From: CAYQCE01 sp964415885
GTDB lineage: Bacteria > Zixibacteria > MSB-5A5 > JAABVY01 > JAHJOQ01
DNA: 64,000 nucleotides
Assembly (NCBI GenBank): GCA_964415885.1
Contig: CAYQCE010000011.1
Span: 1-64,000 of the forward strand
Reading direction: 5' to 3'
Below are positions 1-8,562 of this stretch, piece after piece. The notes beneath the pieces are model-generated. The model saw only the letters and a program-made list of their open reading frames with translations. It was not told where the DNA came from and searched no databases. The first letter of the stretch is position 1. Each line of letters begins with the position of its first letter. A program made the position numbers and the translations under genes.

Positions 1-82
1 AACTTCAAACACACACCGAGACAATTCAACCCTGCTCATGAAATATCCGGGCTAAACGCGCTTATACCTTCCTTAGCTCAGT

Positions 83-352
83 ATGCTTCAAAGCCGGATC
101 CTGATATACTTCTTTCTTTTTCAATATCCAGTAGGTCGCTTCGGCCAGATGTCGGGCTACGGCACCAACCGATACAGTTCCCCGTGGAGCGGATGCAACA
201 TGGGTAGTGCCTACGGAAGACGAGTTTTACAAGGCGATGTTAACTGTTCCGGCAGTATTGACATTGATGACATCGTCTATCTCATAGCATTCGTTTTCCA
301 GGGCGGAGATCAGCCTTGTGATCCTGACGGCAATGGTGTTCCTGACTGCTAA
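83..352 (+). CDS. Dockerin-like C-terminal fragment (small or broken secreted protein)
   Basis: The last 40 or so residues form one dockerin/EF-hand-like repeat: GDVNCSG-SIDIDD, then IVYLIAFVFQGG, then a Cys- and Asp-rich end. It is nearly identical to the repeat ending the M1 peptidase at 34051-36345. The preceding 50 residues look like nothing I know. An in-frame stop lies at 74-76, so the frame cannot extend left. Another frame is open from base 1 to a stop at 205-207, so a frameshifted end of a larger secreted protein is possible. The dockerin end is clear; the start, and whether the gene is functional, are not. Confidence 0.4.
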   Translation: MLQSRILIYFFLFQYPVGRFGQMSGYGTNRYSSPWSGCNMGSAYGRRVLQGDVNCSGSIDIDDIVYLIAFVFQGGDQPCDPDGNGVPDC

Positions 353-377
353 TTAGCGCGCTCAGAGAATAGGGCAA

Positions 378-411
378 AGCCGGGACAGAGAGTGATAAGC
401 CTGTCCCGGCT
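378..411. terminator. Convergent hairpin, probable bidirectional terminator
   Basis: A perfect 11-bp stem (AGCCGGGACAG / CTGTCCCGGCT) with a 12-nt loop sits between the dockerin ORF (plus) and the hydrolase gene (minus), which converge here. The T tract is weak on both sides. Confidence 0.6.
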
Positions 412-422
412 GTGATCAATAG

Positions 423-2105
423 CTACTGCACGCTGAATATCGGTACTGTAATGTGTGTCGGATATTCAGAGGTCCCGTAAATCGTGTGCTCGGCAGGTGC
501 GAATTCGGTTGCTTCGAGCGCATCCTGGCCGGTCTGCGGATTCCTGTCATACTTGGGAAAATTCCCGCTCGAGATCTCAAGCCTTAGTCTCTCGCCACTG
601 TAAATTCTTACTGCGGTAGCGCCGCAGTCAATCTCGAAACTGTATATTTCACCTGCAGCCATGCCCTCCGATCCAATCCCCGGAGTCACACGAAGAATGC
701 CGTCCTCGATATTCCTCACATAGCCATCCTCTTCAACCACTGCCAGTTTGGCTGTTATATCTGCATCACTCGCAGTTGAAGAAACAAATACGTCCGCTGC
801 AATTGGGCCAATGATCAGATAGTCTCTTTCTGCCGGCTGTGATGTATATGTAAGGACATCCGGGCGTTCCTCGACTGCGGATTGGTCCTTCGGGCCGATG
901 TTCTCGGGGAAGAAGTGGAAGTTAGAACCTCCGACTGTGGGAACAGGGTCGTTCGGGTCGTACGTGAAGGTGCGCATGGAACCGCTTCCCTCGGGTTTAC
1001 TTCGAGAAAGCGAGGCTGGTTCATTCGACGGATCAGCATAGAGCTCTTCGAACTCGACTGCAACCGGAGGCCATGCATCGAATTCGCGCCATTCGTTCGC
1101 GCGCATCACAAACACCCTGACAGGCTTCCTGCTCTGTAGGCCATTGTCGATGTCCTTGAGGGTGTGGTCGAACCATTCTCGCGTTTTCTGCACCACCCAA
1201 CCAATGTCGGTTTTCGCCTCAGGGCCGAAGTCTTCGTCGCCCACCTTTGTCACGCCGTTGAATACATCGTTGTGCGCCCACGGTCCGATGATGAGGTGCT
1301 GGAGGCTCTCGCCGTCTGAGCATTCGGATATCGCTTCGTATGTCTGGAGAACGTTCGGATAGATGTAGTCGTACCATCCCGTGATGTGTAGAGTCGGAGC
1401 GTTTATTGCACAATACTCGTACTCCGATCCGGCCATCTCAGAGACAGCGTCCGCTCCACGGAAAAACGAGCTGATTGGTGTGGCGCGGAATATCTGGTCC
1501 CAGGCTTCTTTCGGCGGTGCAGCGTCGCCGGCCCCGAACATAACAAACCACGGAAGATGTGCCATAAGATGAAAAGCAGCCCCGTGCGAAAGGAATGGCT
1601 CCAGATCAGACCAGCCTGATATGTTAACGATTGACGATATCGCCCGATGCCCGGAGCTGGCGATCTCGAATGCCGCAAACCCAGAATAGGAGGCTCCCCA
1701 AAGGCCGATTTGACCGTTGCACCACGGCTGGTCGACAATCCACTCGACTGTAGCTAAACCATCCCCCCTGTCATAGACAAATGGAAAGAACTCCCCCTCT
1801 GAGCCATTGGTGCCGCGAACATTTTGAAGGATCACGGCGTATCCGGACTCTGCCAGTCCTTCACCAAGCCAGGCCATATTCCTGGTGCCGTAGGGGAGAC
1901 GACACAAGATCGCGGGAGCCGGCCCTTCTTCGAGCGGAAGGTAAACATCGGTCGCCAGTCCGATACTGTCGGATGTCCATACCGTAACTGTCTGCATCTC
2001 AAATGACGCAGATTGTTCGGCCGAAGCAATGTTGACAGCTAACAGGATTGTGGATAGTGCCGTGGCGATTGTTATCAAAAGGTTCATTGCCGGTGTGTAA
2101 GACAT
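423..2105 (-). CDS. CocE/NonD family hydrolase, exported (X-Pro dipeptidyl-peptidase S15-like)
   Basis: 560 aa. A hydrophobic signal peptide (about residues 7-29, ending SA-E) indicates export. An alpha/beta-hydrolase domain follows with the nucleophile elbow GASYSG (Ser139) and the family's N-terminal block (DVYLPLEEGPAPAIL). The C-terminal 200 residues match the beta-sandwich that follows the S15/CocE catalytic domain. Members hydrolyse acyl esters or N-terminal peptide bonds; the substrate cannot be read here. The start is supported by GGAGG about 6 nt upstream; Met7 is the only other candidate. It lies 22 bp downstream of the padR-like gene, so the two are probably co-transcribed and the regulator likely controls the hydrolase. 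Confidence 0.85.
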   Translation of the reverse strand: MSYTPAMNLLITIATALSTILLAVNIASAEQSASFEMQTVTVWTSDSIGLATDVYLPLEEGPAPAILCRLPYGTRNMAWLGEGLAESGYAVILQNVRGTNGSEGEFFPFVYDRGDGLATVEWIVDQPWCNGQIGLWGASYSGFAAFEIASSGHRAISSIVNISGWSDLEPFLSHGAAFHLMAHLPWFVMFGAGDAAPPKEAWDQIFRATPISSFFRGADAVSEMAGSEYEYCAINAPTLHITGWYDYIYPNVLQTYEAISECSDGESLQHLIIGPWAHNDVFNGVTKVGDEDFGPEAKTDIGWVVQKTREWFDHTLKDIDNGLQSRKPVRVFVMRANEWREFDAWPPVAVEFEELYADPSNEPASLSRSKPEGSGSMRTFTYDPNDPVPTVGGSNFHFFPENIGPKDQSAVEERPDVLTYTSQPAERDYLIIGPIAADVFVSSTASDADITAKLAVVEEDGYVRNIEDGILRVTPGIGSEGMAAGEIYSFEIDCGATAVRIYSGERLRLEISSGNFPKYDRNPQTGQDALEATEFAPAEHTIYGTSEYPTHITVPIFSVQ

Positions 2106-2127
2106 ATCAGTCCTCCAGTCAGTAGTT

Positions 2128-2712
2128 CTATGTGTGCTGAGTTGTTTTCGTTTTTCTCGTGCGCTTACTGCTCTTCTTCAAGCTCTCGATCGTCTCCCTG
2201 CACCACTTGATTCTCGCGGCGGTGATGTGTATGCCGTACCGGAGCGTGGCGTACTGGTATTCGAAATCATCGTCCTGAATATCGTCGTGTCTGAGATTCC
2301 TGTCAGCTTTTGTGAATGTACGCATTCTCGCGGACTGCTCTTCAAGAAGCTGTTCCAGATGTCGAATGCTGGTGCCCGGATCGGCGAGCCCTCCGAAGAA
2401 GAGCTTTAGGAGCATCTCAATTCTGAGGCTTTCGGGTTCTGTCGGGCTCTCCAGCCACTTGAGAAGCTTCTCTTTGCCCTTCGGTGTCAGACTGTGAATA
2501 TGGCGATCGGGTCTGCCGTCGTGTTCGACGACTTTTCTCTTGATGCTGCCTTCTCGCAACAGCTTCCTGAGCACGGGGTATATCTGCCCGTAGCTCTCCT
2601 GCCAGAAGAAACCGATACTGTTGGAGATAAACGACTTCATGTCGTAGCCGGACATCGGTTCGATGCTCAGGAGACCGAGGACGGCGTATTGTGTCTTGCT
2701 CTCTCTTCTCAT
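2128..2712 (-). CDS. PadR family transcriptional regulator
   Basis: 194 aa. The N-terminal winged helix has the PadR pattern (AVLGLLSIEPMSGYDMK, then IYPVLRKLLREGSIK and the wing GRPDRHIHSLTPKG). The C-terminal helical region (about 95-180) matches the dimerisation domain of the Vir_act_alpha_C type. PadR proteins are mostly ligand-responsive repressors of adjacent genes. The first gene of a two-gene unit with the CocE-type hydrolase, it lies just below AT-rich palindromes at 2727-2751 that could be its own operator. Confidence 0.88.
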   Translation of the reverse strand: MRRESKTQYAVLGLLSIEPMSGYDMKSFISNSIGFFWQESYGQIYPVLRKLLREGSIKRKVVEHDGRPDRHIHSLTPKGKEKLLKWLESPTEPESLRIEMLLKLFFGGLADPGTSIRHLEQLLEEQSARMRTFTKADRNLRHDDIQDDDFEYQYATLRYGIHITAARIKWCRETIESLKKSSKRTRKTKTTQHT

Positions 2713-2726
2713 TACTACCTCTATTA

Positions 2727-2751
2727 GATATATATCTATACGATATAGATA
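2727..2751. promoter_or_regulatory. Candidate PadR autoregulatory operator
   Basis: Two overlapping dyads lie 15-40 bp upstream of the padR-like start: GATATATATC (2727-2736, perfect) and TATCTATA-CGA-TATAGATA (2733-2740 with 2744-2751, 8-bp arms). The position and symmetry fit a dimeric repressor site. Which protein binds is inference. Confidence 0.45.
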
Positions 2752-2795
2752 GTAGAAGTTTCACATTTATCAAGTGTTTTTTGGGGAATTGGCTC

Positions 2796-2818
2796 GCCCG
2801 GCGGAGGTTCCGCCGGGC
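2796..2818 (-). terminator. GC-rich hairpin 3' of tnaA
   Basis: A perfect 10-bp stem (GCCCGGCGGA / TCCGCCGGGC) with a 3-nt loop lies 11 bp after the tnaA stop. There is no clear T tract on the minus strand, so it may be an RNA 3'-end barrier rather than a full intrinsic terminator. Confidence 0.5.
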
Positions 2819-2828
2819 TGGAATGCTC

Positions 2829-4250
2829 TTAATCCTTTTGAGGCTTAACTGTGGAGCCTGAAGTTTCCTTCTCTTTGAGCTTCATCGTGAAGTGCCTGAG
2901 GAATGGCGCCTGCTCGATTATCTCGAATCCGCGCAGTTCATCCTTCATTGCATTGATTTTGCCGCAGACATGCGCGACGTAGTCCATGTGAGAGTTGGTA
3001 TATACGCGCCTCGGTATGGCAAGTCGAACCAGCTCGAGCGGTGGGCTTTTCTCCTCGCCGGTCTCGGGATCTTTTTCGGCGAACATCAGGCCGCCAATCT
3101 CGACACCGCGAATCCCGCCCTCACGATAGAGTGCGACGGTCAGCGCCTGGCCCGGGTATGCGTTCTTCTGGATGTGCGGAAGCATATTGCCGGCATCGAT
3201 GAATATCGCATGCCCTCCAGCGGGCTGTATAATCGGTACGCCTTTCTCCATGAGCCTATCGCCGAGATATCTCACCTGCTCGGTGCGGTGTCTTAAGTAG
3301 TCCTCCTCGAGAGACTCGTGTATCCCACGCGCTATCGCCTCGAGATCGCGACCCGCGAGGCCGCCGTATGTTCGGAAGCCCTCGATGATAATCAGAAGCC
3401 GCGTCAGCTTCTGCTCCAGTTCGCCGTGGTTAAGTGCGATAAATCCACCCATGTTGACGAGTGCATCCTTCTTGGCGGACATCATACAACCGTCGGCATA
3501 TGAGAACATCTCGCGCGCTATCTCCTTCGGAGTCTTCTCCCGGTAGCCTTCCTCGCGCTGTTTGATGAACCAGCAATTCTCCGCGAATCGCGCGCAATCG
3601 AAGAAGAGCGGGACATGGTGTTTACGGCAGACGGCGGCGGTATTGCGGATATTCTCCATCGATACCGGCTGACCGGCAGCGGTGTTGTTCGTAACCGTCA
3701 TTATCACGACCGGAATGTTCTCCGTGCCTTTCTCGATGATGAAATCCTCGAGTTTTTCGACATCCATATTTCCCTTGAACGGATGCGTGGATTTCGGGTC
3801 GCGGCCTTCCTTTATGATCAGGTCTATCGGTTTGCCACCTTTGTGAGCGGTATTTGCGCGTGTTGTGTCAAAATGAGTGTTGTTCGGCACCCATTGGCCC
3901 TTCTTGACAATCGTCGAGAATAGGAGGTTCTCCGCGACTCGCCCCTGATGCACGGGAATGACGTACTTGAATCCCGTGATGTCCTGAATCGATTCAACGA
4001 AATTGTGGTAGTTGTTGCAGCCGGCGTATGATTCATCGCCGAGCATCATACCGGACCACTGGTTATCGGACATCGCCGATGTACCGGAGTCGGTCAAAAG
4101 ATCGATGAAGACATCGCGTGCGGCAATATTGAATATATTGAAATGGGCGCTCTGGATAACCTCCTCGCGCTTCTCTCGGGGAAGGAGGCGGATCCGCTCG
4201 ATCATCTTTATGCGAAACGGCTCAACGAGAAAATCAAATTCGCTTTCCAT
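2829..4250 (-). CDS. tnaA: Tryptophanase (tryptophan indole-lyase), PLP-dependent
   Basis: 473 aa, normal length for the tryptophanase / tyrosine phenol-lyase family. The PLP lysine lies in MSAKKDALVNMGG (Lys261). Residues that separate the two enzymes point to tryptophanase: V-E-I-G at 383-386, where tyrosine phenol-lyase has M-E-R-G with its phenol-binding Arg, and His453 in LRHFT, where the phenol-lyase has Phe. It should split tryptophan to indole, pyruvate and ammonia in the cytoplasm. GGAG precedes the ATG at 4250. The asparaginase gene lies upstream on the same strand, 131 bp away, suggesting amino-acid catabolism. No tnaC-like leader or tnaB permease is visible. Confidence 0.88.
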   Translation of the reverse strand: MESEFDFLVEPFRIKMIERIRLLPREKREEVIQSAHFNIFNIAARDVFIDLLTDSGTSAMSDNQWSGMMLGDESYAGCNNYHNFVESIQDITGFKYVIPVHQGRVAENLLFSTIVKKGQWVPNNTHFDTTRANTAHKGGKPIDLIIKEGRDPKSTHPFKGNMDVEKLEDFIIEKGTENIPVVIMTVTNNTAAGQPVSMENIRNTAAVCRKHHVPLFFDCARFAENCWFIKQREEGYREKTPKEIAREMFSYADGCMMSAKKDALVNMGGFIALNHGELEQKLTRLLIIIEGFRTYGGLAGRDLEAIARGIHESLEEDYLRHRTEQVRYLGDRLMEKGVPIIQPAGGHAIFIDAGNMLPHIQKNAYPGQALTVALYREGGIRGVEIGGLMFAEKDPETGEEKSPPLELVRLAIPRRVYTNSHMDYVAHVCGKINAMKDELRGFEIIEQAPFLRHFTMKLKEKETSGSTVKPQKD

Positions 4251-4381
4251 GACATGCTCTCCAGCTTGCAGGTTAACACTTTCCTGACTGCGTGAAGAAA
4301 AGCGGTCTACGGAACGTCTTTGACCTTCTCCTGAACGGGTCGCTGCTCATGTACCCTGATCGTACTGTTCACAGAAGCAAT

Positions 4382-5467
4382 CTAAGCTTTTTTCAGCTCG
4401 AAGCAAGGGACTATGTCGCCGTAGTGGATATCGCGGTAGTTTTTGAGAGCGGGTTTCTCGAATTCCTTGAGAAATATCATATGCTCGTCTTTGAGGATGT
4501 CGAGCTGCTTGAGAGCCTCGACCACGACCGGATAGAGCGCGCGGAAGTTGCCGTCGGAGATTTTCGCCGCGAGTCCCCAGCCCTGCTCGGCGATTCCGAC
4601 GCATTCAACCGCCTCGCCTCCGACTTTGCAGATTATCTCGCCGGGGAGAGCATCCATAAGCGCGAGATCGAAACGGCCGTCGCCGGAGACCATGAACGGC
4701 TCCTGCTGCACGGCGGAGACGATACGATGGAAGACCTCCTCGCGTCCGGGTATGTCGGTCTTGCCCGTGATGATATTCGCGAACGCGAGCGCCATGTTCG
4801 ACAGAGGCATTCCGAAATTCGGGAGCGAGCAGCCATCGGTGCCGATCCTGACATCCTCGGGGTTAACCTCGTACACCTCGCAGACCGTCTTGAAAACCCG
4901 CTGCTGGACATCGTAATCGAATTCGAGATATCGTTTCGGATCGCAGTTCATCTTGAGCGCGAGCGCGAGCTGGCCCGAGTGTTTGCCGGAGCAGTTGTGC
5001 TGAAGCGGGGAGAAGACCTCCTCGCGGCGGGGAAGCTGCCCGGTCACACGATAGTATCCCGGTGGATGCACTCCGCATTTGAGATACGATTCGTCGAGAC
5101 CGATCTTGTCGAGATTCTCTTTCGTCTGGGCCGCGTGACGGTCCTGTCCGGCGTGCGAGCCGCACATTATCGCCTGGCCCGGGATCGTGATCCCGAAATC
5201 ATCGATCGCGCCGGATTCGTACACGGGGATAACCTGTATGGATTTCGCGGATGAGCGTGTGAATGTCACGACATGCGGATCGCCCGCGTAGTAGACGACC
5301 CGTCCGGTGTTGTCGGTAACTGCGATCGAGCCATAGTGCACCGACTCGATTCCGTTACCCCGTGTTGTATGCGCCAACGGTTCCATATGAGCGGAAAGGT
5401 ATACGAAATCGGCGGGAATGCAAGCGGAAATGGGGGGATTGTTTGGACCAGAAGCATCCTTTGACAC
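4382..5467 (-). CDS. L-asparaginase, Rhizobium-type (Asparaginase_II family)
   Basis: 361 aa from a GTG start. The family blocks are all present: TRSSAKSIQ with the Ser/Lys pair (S72, K75), GSHAGQ-x2-H, NCSGKHSG (C159, K162) and DGCSLPNFGMP (C213). These match the beta-lactamase-like fold of the Rhizobium etli ReAV class rather than the classic E. coli AnsA/AnsB fold. It should hydrolyse asparagine to aspartate and ammonia. The start is uncertain: the GTG at 5467 has no good ribosome binding site, and Met28 (5386) lies nearer the conserved TRGNGIESVHYGS. The same-strand neighbour downstream is tryptophanase. Confidence 0.85.
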   Translation of the reverse strand: MSKDASGPNNPPISACIPADFVYLSAHMEPLAHTTRGNGIESVHYGSIAVTDNTGRVVYYAGDPHVVTFTRSSAKSIQVIPVYESGAIDDFGITIPGQAIMCGSHAGQDRHAAQTKENLDKIGLDESYLKCGVHPPGYYRVTGQLPRREEVFSPLQHNCSGKHSGQLALALKMNCDPKRYLEFDYDVQQRVFKTVCEVYEVNPEDVRIGTDGCSLPNFGMPLSNMALAFANIITGKTDIPGREEVFHRIVSAVQQEPFMVSGDGRFDLALMDALPGEIICKVGGEAVECVGIAEQGWGLAAKISDGNFRALYPVVVEALKQLDILKDEHMIFLKEFEKPALKNYRDIHYGDIVPCFELKKA

Positions 5468-5494
5468 TCCAGACAGCCGCCACTCTCTTTCTGC

Positions 5495-5524
5495 TTGACT
5501 TCGCGGCTACGTGCGGGCTATAAT
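5495..5524 (+). promoter_or_regulatory. Sigma70-like promoter overlapping a start codon
   Basis: TTGACT (5495-5500), an 18-bp spacer and TATAAT (5519-5524). The first in-frame ATG (5523) lies inside the -10 box, so a transcript from this promoter would begin near 5531, next to an in-frame GTG at 5532. The same TTCTGC-TTGACT context occurs in the dsrA promoter at 12409. Confidence 0.6.
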
Positions 5525-7433
5525 GGCTTCCGTGAAACGTGTACGAGTAGTTCTATCGGCATACTTGATATTGTTGTTGATCGTGGGGCTGACCGGCAGC
5601 ACCGGTTTCTGGGGTGCAAACCATCTGATGTATCTGCCCGCATGGATGGCCGTTGTGTTGGTCGCGATAGCGCTGGTGCTCGTGTGGATTCCGGCGAACG
5701 CGGTGCGCAAGCTCGGGAGATCGATCGAGAGCCTGTTCGGGGGGCGAAACGCCAAAGTATCGGCGGTGCTCGCGGTTGTTCTGGTCCTCGCGCTCCTGAT
5801 CGCGGGCAGAGCCGAGAATCATCTGCTGGGCGACAGCTACCAGCGTCTTTCGATGGTAACCGAAGGGACGCCATCCTCCGCGACCGAATATCTCGATATG
5901 GCCGCGCACAGACTCGCCTATCAGGTTGTAAATGACGCCTACCTTTCGTACCTGCTGCTGGGACTGCTCTCGGGGATTCTCTTTCTCGCAGCGGTAGCCT
6001 ACTTCGCCCGCGACATCGCCTCAAGTTCAGTCGAGACCGTCGCTGTAGCGGTGCTGTTCCTCGGGCTTGCGCAGATGCAGTTCTTTGCCGGTTATGCCGA
6101 GAGTTACGCAATTATGACCGGATTCCTTGCGCTTTGCCTGTATATGGGCTGGAGGGCGTCGACCGACGAGCGATTCGTCTGGTATGCGCTGGTGTCGTTC
6201 GCGATCGCGAGCGCATTTCATCTGTCGGCTGCGTTTCTTGCGCCTGCATTCATATATCTCTTCTGGTCGCTGTCGGGGAAGACGGGAAAGAGCCTGTATA
6301 AGGCAGTCAGTGTCGTTATCCTGATCGGCGTGATCGCGGTGGGAGCGTATGTCTACACTGAGGTCGACGGCGCGGAAATTTTCACGCCGATTGTAGCGAC
6401 TGAGACCAATCCGTACACGTTGCTTTCGCTTCAGCATCTAACCGATCTGGGCAATGTGCTCCTTCTTGCGGCGCCGTTGCCGCTGATTCTGATTCTCGTT
6501 CTGGCCTTTGGAAATGCAACCGGGATGGGAAAGTACTTCCGAAAGCCGCCAATTCTCTTTCTTTTAGTCGGTAGTCTCTGCGCTTTGATATTCTCGGCGA
6601 TAGTCGACCCGAGACTCGGCGCGCTGCGGGACTGGGATTTGCTGTCGATGTTCGGTGTGCCGATGGCGTTCCTCGCCGCACAGATGACCCACGATTTCCT
6701 CAAGGAGAAGCGGCAGTACGCTGGTTTGTTTCTTGCCGGTTCAGCAGTGATTGTTGCACACACAATTCCATGGATTTATTCGAACAGCGAGAAGCAGCTC
6801 ACGGTGGAGACGATGAAGACGGTTATTCACAATGACATACACTATACTCCGGAATACTATGCCGGTGAGCGGCTGATGTCATGGGGCAAGATTCTCGGGG
6901 ACTACTACGGCGATACCGCCGAAAAGCAGCGGGCGTATGGCCTTCGAGTGCAGGGTAGCCCACAGGATCAGAAATCATGGCTGGTCTACGGAATCTCCAG
7001 CTTGGAGCTCGGGCAGGAGAGCGAGGCATCGAAGGCGCTCACTCACATTCGTGACTTGAGCGGGCTGAGCGAGTACCAGTTCGAGAATCTCGCGAGGCTG
7101 CAGCTTCAGCTCGGGTATATCGATGACGCGAAGAAGACTCTGGTGCGCTTCTCTGAGCGATATCCCGACAGTTTTCACTACTATTTTTTGTCCGGTTTGA
7201 TGTATCAGATGGAGCAGAACGCCGAAGCGGCGGCGCAGTTTTATGACCGCGCGATGCGAATCAACCCACGCAATGTTGACCTGCTTCTGAATTATGCCTC
7301 GATCAAGGCGAACATGGGCGATCTCTCCGGAGCTGAGAGGCTTCTAAATATGGCCGCCGGTCTGCCCGATCTTTCCGCGCAGGACAGGCAGGATTTATCG
7401 TACCTGCGCAGGGCGATACGAGAGGGGCGATAG
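5523..7433 (+). CDS. Polytopic membrane protein with C-terminal TPR domain
   Basis: About 636 aa. I count roughly 11-12 membrane segments in the first 410 residues, then a soluble region with tetratricopeptide-like helices (LVYGISSLELGQESEASKAL, then YYFLSGLMYQMEQNAEAAAQFYDRAMRINPR). Polar loop motifs (LLGDSYQRL, and DPRLGALRDWDLL before late membrane segments) resemble GT-C-type glycosyltransferase and O-mannosyltransferase-like proteins with TPR tails, but the catalytic Asp cannot be assigned with confidence. The start is ambiguous: GTG 5511, ATG 5523, or a leaderless GTG at 5532 if the promoter here is real. No same-strand gene is closely coupled. Confidence 0.7.
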   Translation: MASVKRVRVVLSAYLILLLIVGLTGSTGFWGANHLMYLPAWMAVVLVAIALVLVWIPANAVRKLGRSIESLFGGRNAKVSAVLAVVLVLALLIAGRAENHLLGDSYQRLSMVTEGTPSSATEYLDMAAHRLAYQVVNDAYLSYLLLGLLSGILFLAAVAYFARDIASSSVETVAVAVLFLGLAQMQFFAGYAESYAIMTGFLALCLYMGWRASTDERFVWYALVSFAIASAFHLSAAFLAPAFIYLFWSLSGKTGKSLYKAVSVVILIGVIAVGAYVYTEVDGAEIFTPIVATETNPYTLLSLQHLTDLGNVLLLAAPLPLILILVLAFGNATGMGKYFRKPPILFLLVGSLCALIFSAIVDPRLGALRDWDLLSMFGVPMAFLAAQMTHDFLKEKRQYAGLFLAGSAVIVAHTIPWIYSNSEKQLTVETMKTVIHNDIHYTPEYYAGERLMSWGKILGDYYGDTAEKQRAYGLRVQGSPQDQKSWLVYGISSLELGQESEASKALTHIRDLSGLSEYQFENLARLQLQLGYIDDAKKTLVRFSERYPDSFHYYFLSGLMYQMEQNAEAAAQFYDRAMRINPRNVDLLLNYASIKANMGDLSGAERLLNMAAGLPDLSAQDRQDLSYLRRAIREGR

Positions 7434-7510
7434 GGGGAACAGCTTAGCAGAAAACTCACGAACTGGATAATAGGTTTTGTGGCTCGTACTCATCTGAAAG
7501 GGGAGACAGA

Positions 7511-8251
7511 ATGAAAAAGGAAGCTTCTACGCTGTTCTGGGCGAGACTTCGGAGTCTCGATTCAATTGACAAGCTGCTTCTTGTGGCATGCTTGCTGACC
7601 TTGCCGGTAGGTAATCTCCATCAGTATTTGGAACGACACGCGCAATCGTCATCCGGCATTGCTCTTGCGGCCGGAATTGTGCTCCTGGTTGCAGTGTGCG
7701 CAATTGCTTGTGCGGCAGTGGAGAAGAAGAAGCTGAGTCTAAGTCGCTACGGTTTTTCTGTAAACCGTATGGCTGTCATATCAGCGATATTTTGTGTGGG
7801 AATAACTGCCTACTATCTGGTCTTTAGAGGACCGCATGAGTTTACTGAAAGCATTCCAGACATTGTGTTCGATTCCCTGAATTCGGCCATTGAGGAAGTC
7901 GTTTTTCGGATAATCCTGATACACCTTTTTGTCAAAATCCTCAAGCCTCTCAAGGGGAGTGTGGCTATTGCTGTCGTGATCAGTGCCGCTCTCTGGTCGT
8001 TGGGGCATGTAGCTTCGTCTGACGTCTTGTCGCTGCTCGGAATGTTTGCTGCAGGAATAGTGGGTGGATTCTGGTACTACAGGACGCGCAGCATCCTGCT
8101 TCTCGTCTGGTTGCACGCTCTGATTGATTGGGGCTGGTACGGCGCCACCGCTGCACTCGTAATCTACTCAATCGCCTGGGCTGTAATCTGGATGCACGAA
8201 TCGAAGCGGATCAAGGAGGGGACGGCTGAGACAGAGCTCCCTCAAATATAA
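7511..8251 (+). CDS. CPBP (Abi/CAAX) family intramembrane metalloprotease
   Basis: 246 aa with about 7 hydrophobic segments. The three family motifs are present: EEVVFR (E128, E129, R133), a histidine after a tryptophan (LWSLGHV, H166), and HALID (H202, D206). These define the Rce1/CPBP glutamic intramembrane protease fold. Substrates are unknown; bacterial members serve in prenyl-protein processing, bacteriocin immunity or anti-sigma cleavage. GGGGAG lies 7-8 nt upstream of the ATG. The preceding gene ends 77 bp upstream and the qmo operon begins about 310 bp downstream. Confidence 0.85.
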   Translation: MKKEASTLFWARLRSLDSIDKLLLVACLLTLPVGNLHQYLERHAQSSSGIALAAGIVLLVAVCAIACAAVEKKKLSLSRYGFSVNRMAVISAIFCVGITAYYLVFRGPHEFTESIPDIVFDSLNSAIEEVVFRIILIHLFVKILKPLKGSVAIAVVISAALWSLGHVASSDVLSLLGMFAAGIVGGFWYYRTRSILLLVWLHALIDWGWYGATAALVIYSIAWAVIWMHESKRIKEGTAETELPQI

Positions 8252-8470
8252 TTAAATCCAGATGGCTAAGATGGCAAATTCGCAGCGGTTCAAGCTCTCG
8301 ATTAGTCGGGCGCAACAGGCGCCTGAACAGATGCAAATCATCTGCTATCTCCAACCGGGCCTGTTTTCCTCGGGAATAGCTTGACAAACTAATTACTCTG
8401 TGATTACTTAGCAAAATTATGCGACGCCCCTCCGGGGAATCGCTGGATGCGGGAGTTTTTTCATGTTCGT

Positions 8471-8500
8471 TTGTTATTTATTTCACAATCTGCGTATAAC
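8471..8500 (+). promoter_or_regulatory. qmoAB promoter with overlapping palindromic operator
   Basis: The 311-bp gap 8252-8562 holds no gene. At 8471-8488 lies TTGTTATTTATTTCACAA, a near-perfect TTGTKA-N6-TCACAA dyad. TTGTTA (8471-8476) also serves as a -35 with TATAAC (8495-8500) at an 18-bp spacing, so a protein on the dyad would block RNA polymerase. Related sites occur at 16706, 19244 and 30787. The pattern fits Rex, HcpR or FNR/CRP proteins; sequence alone does not separate them. Confidence 0.6.
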
Positions 8501-8562
8501 ATAGAGAAAGTGTAAGTGTCTGGAATCCGGCAGAGCCGGACGTATACAGCAAGGAGTGTCTA

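Noticed and set aside
2829..4250. Tyrosine phenol-lyase as the identity of the PLP lyase
   Set aside because: The Arg and Phe that define the phenol-lyase are replaced by Ile385 and His453, as in tryptophanase.
4292..5254. A 320-codon open frame on the plus strand
   Set aside because: It lies antisense to the asparaginase gene, which has all family motifs. The frame reads as a charge-rich, family-less shadow.
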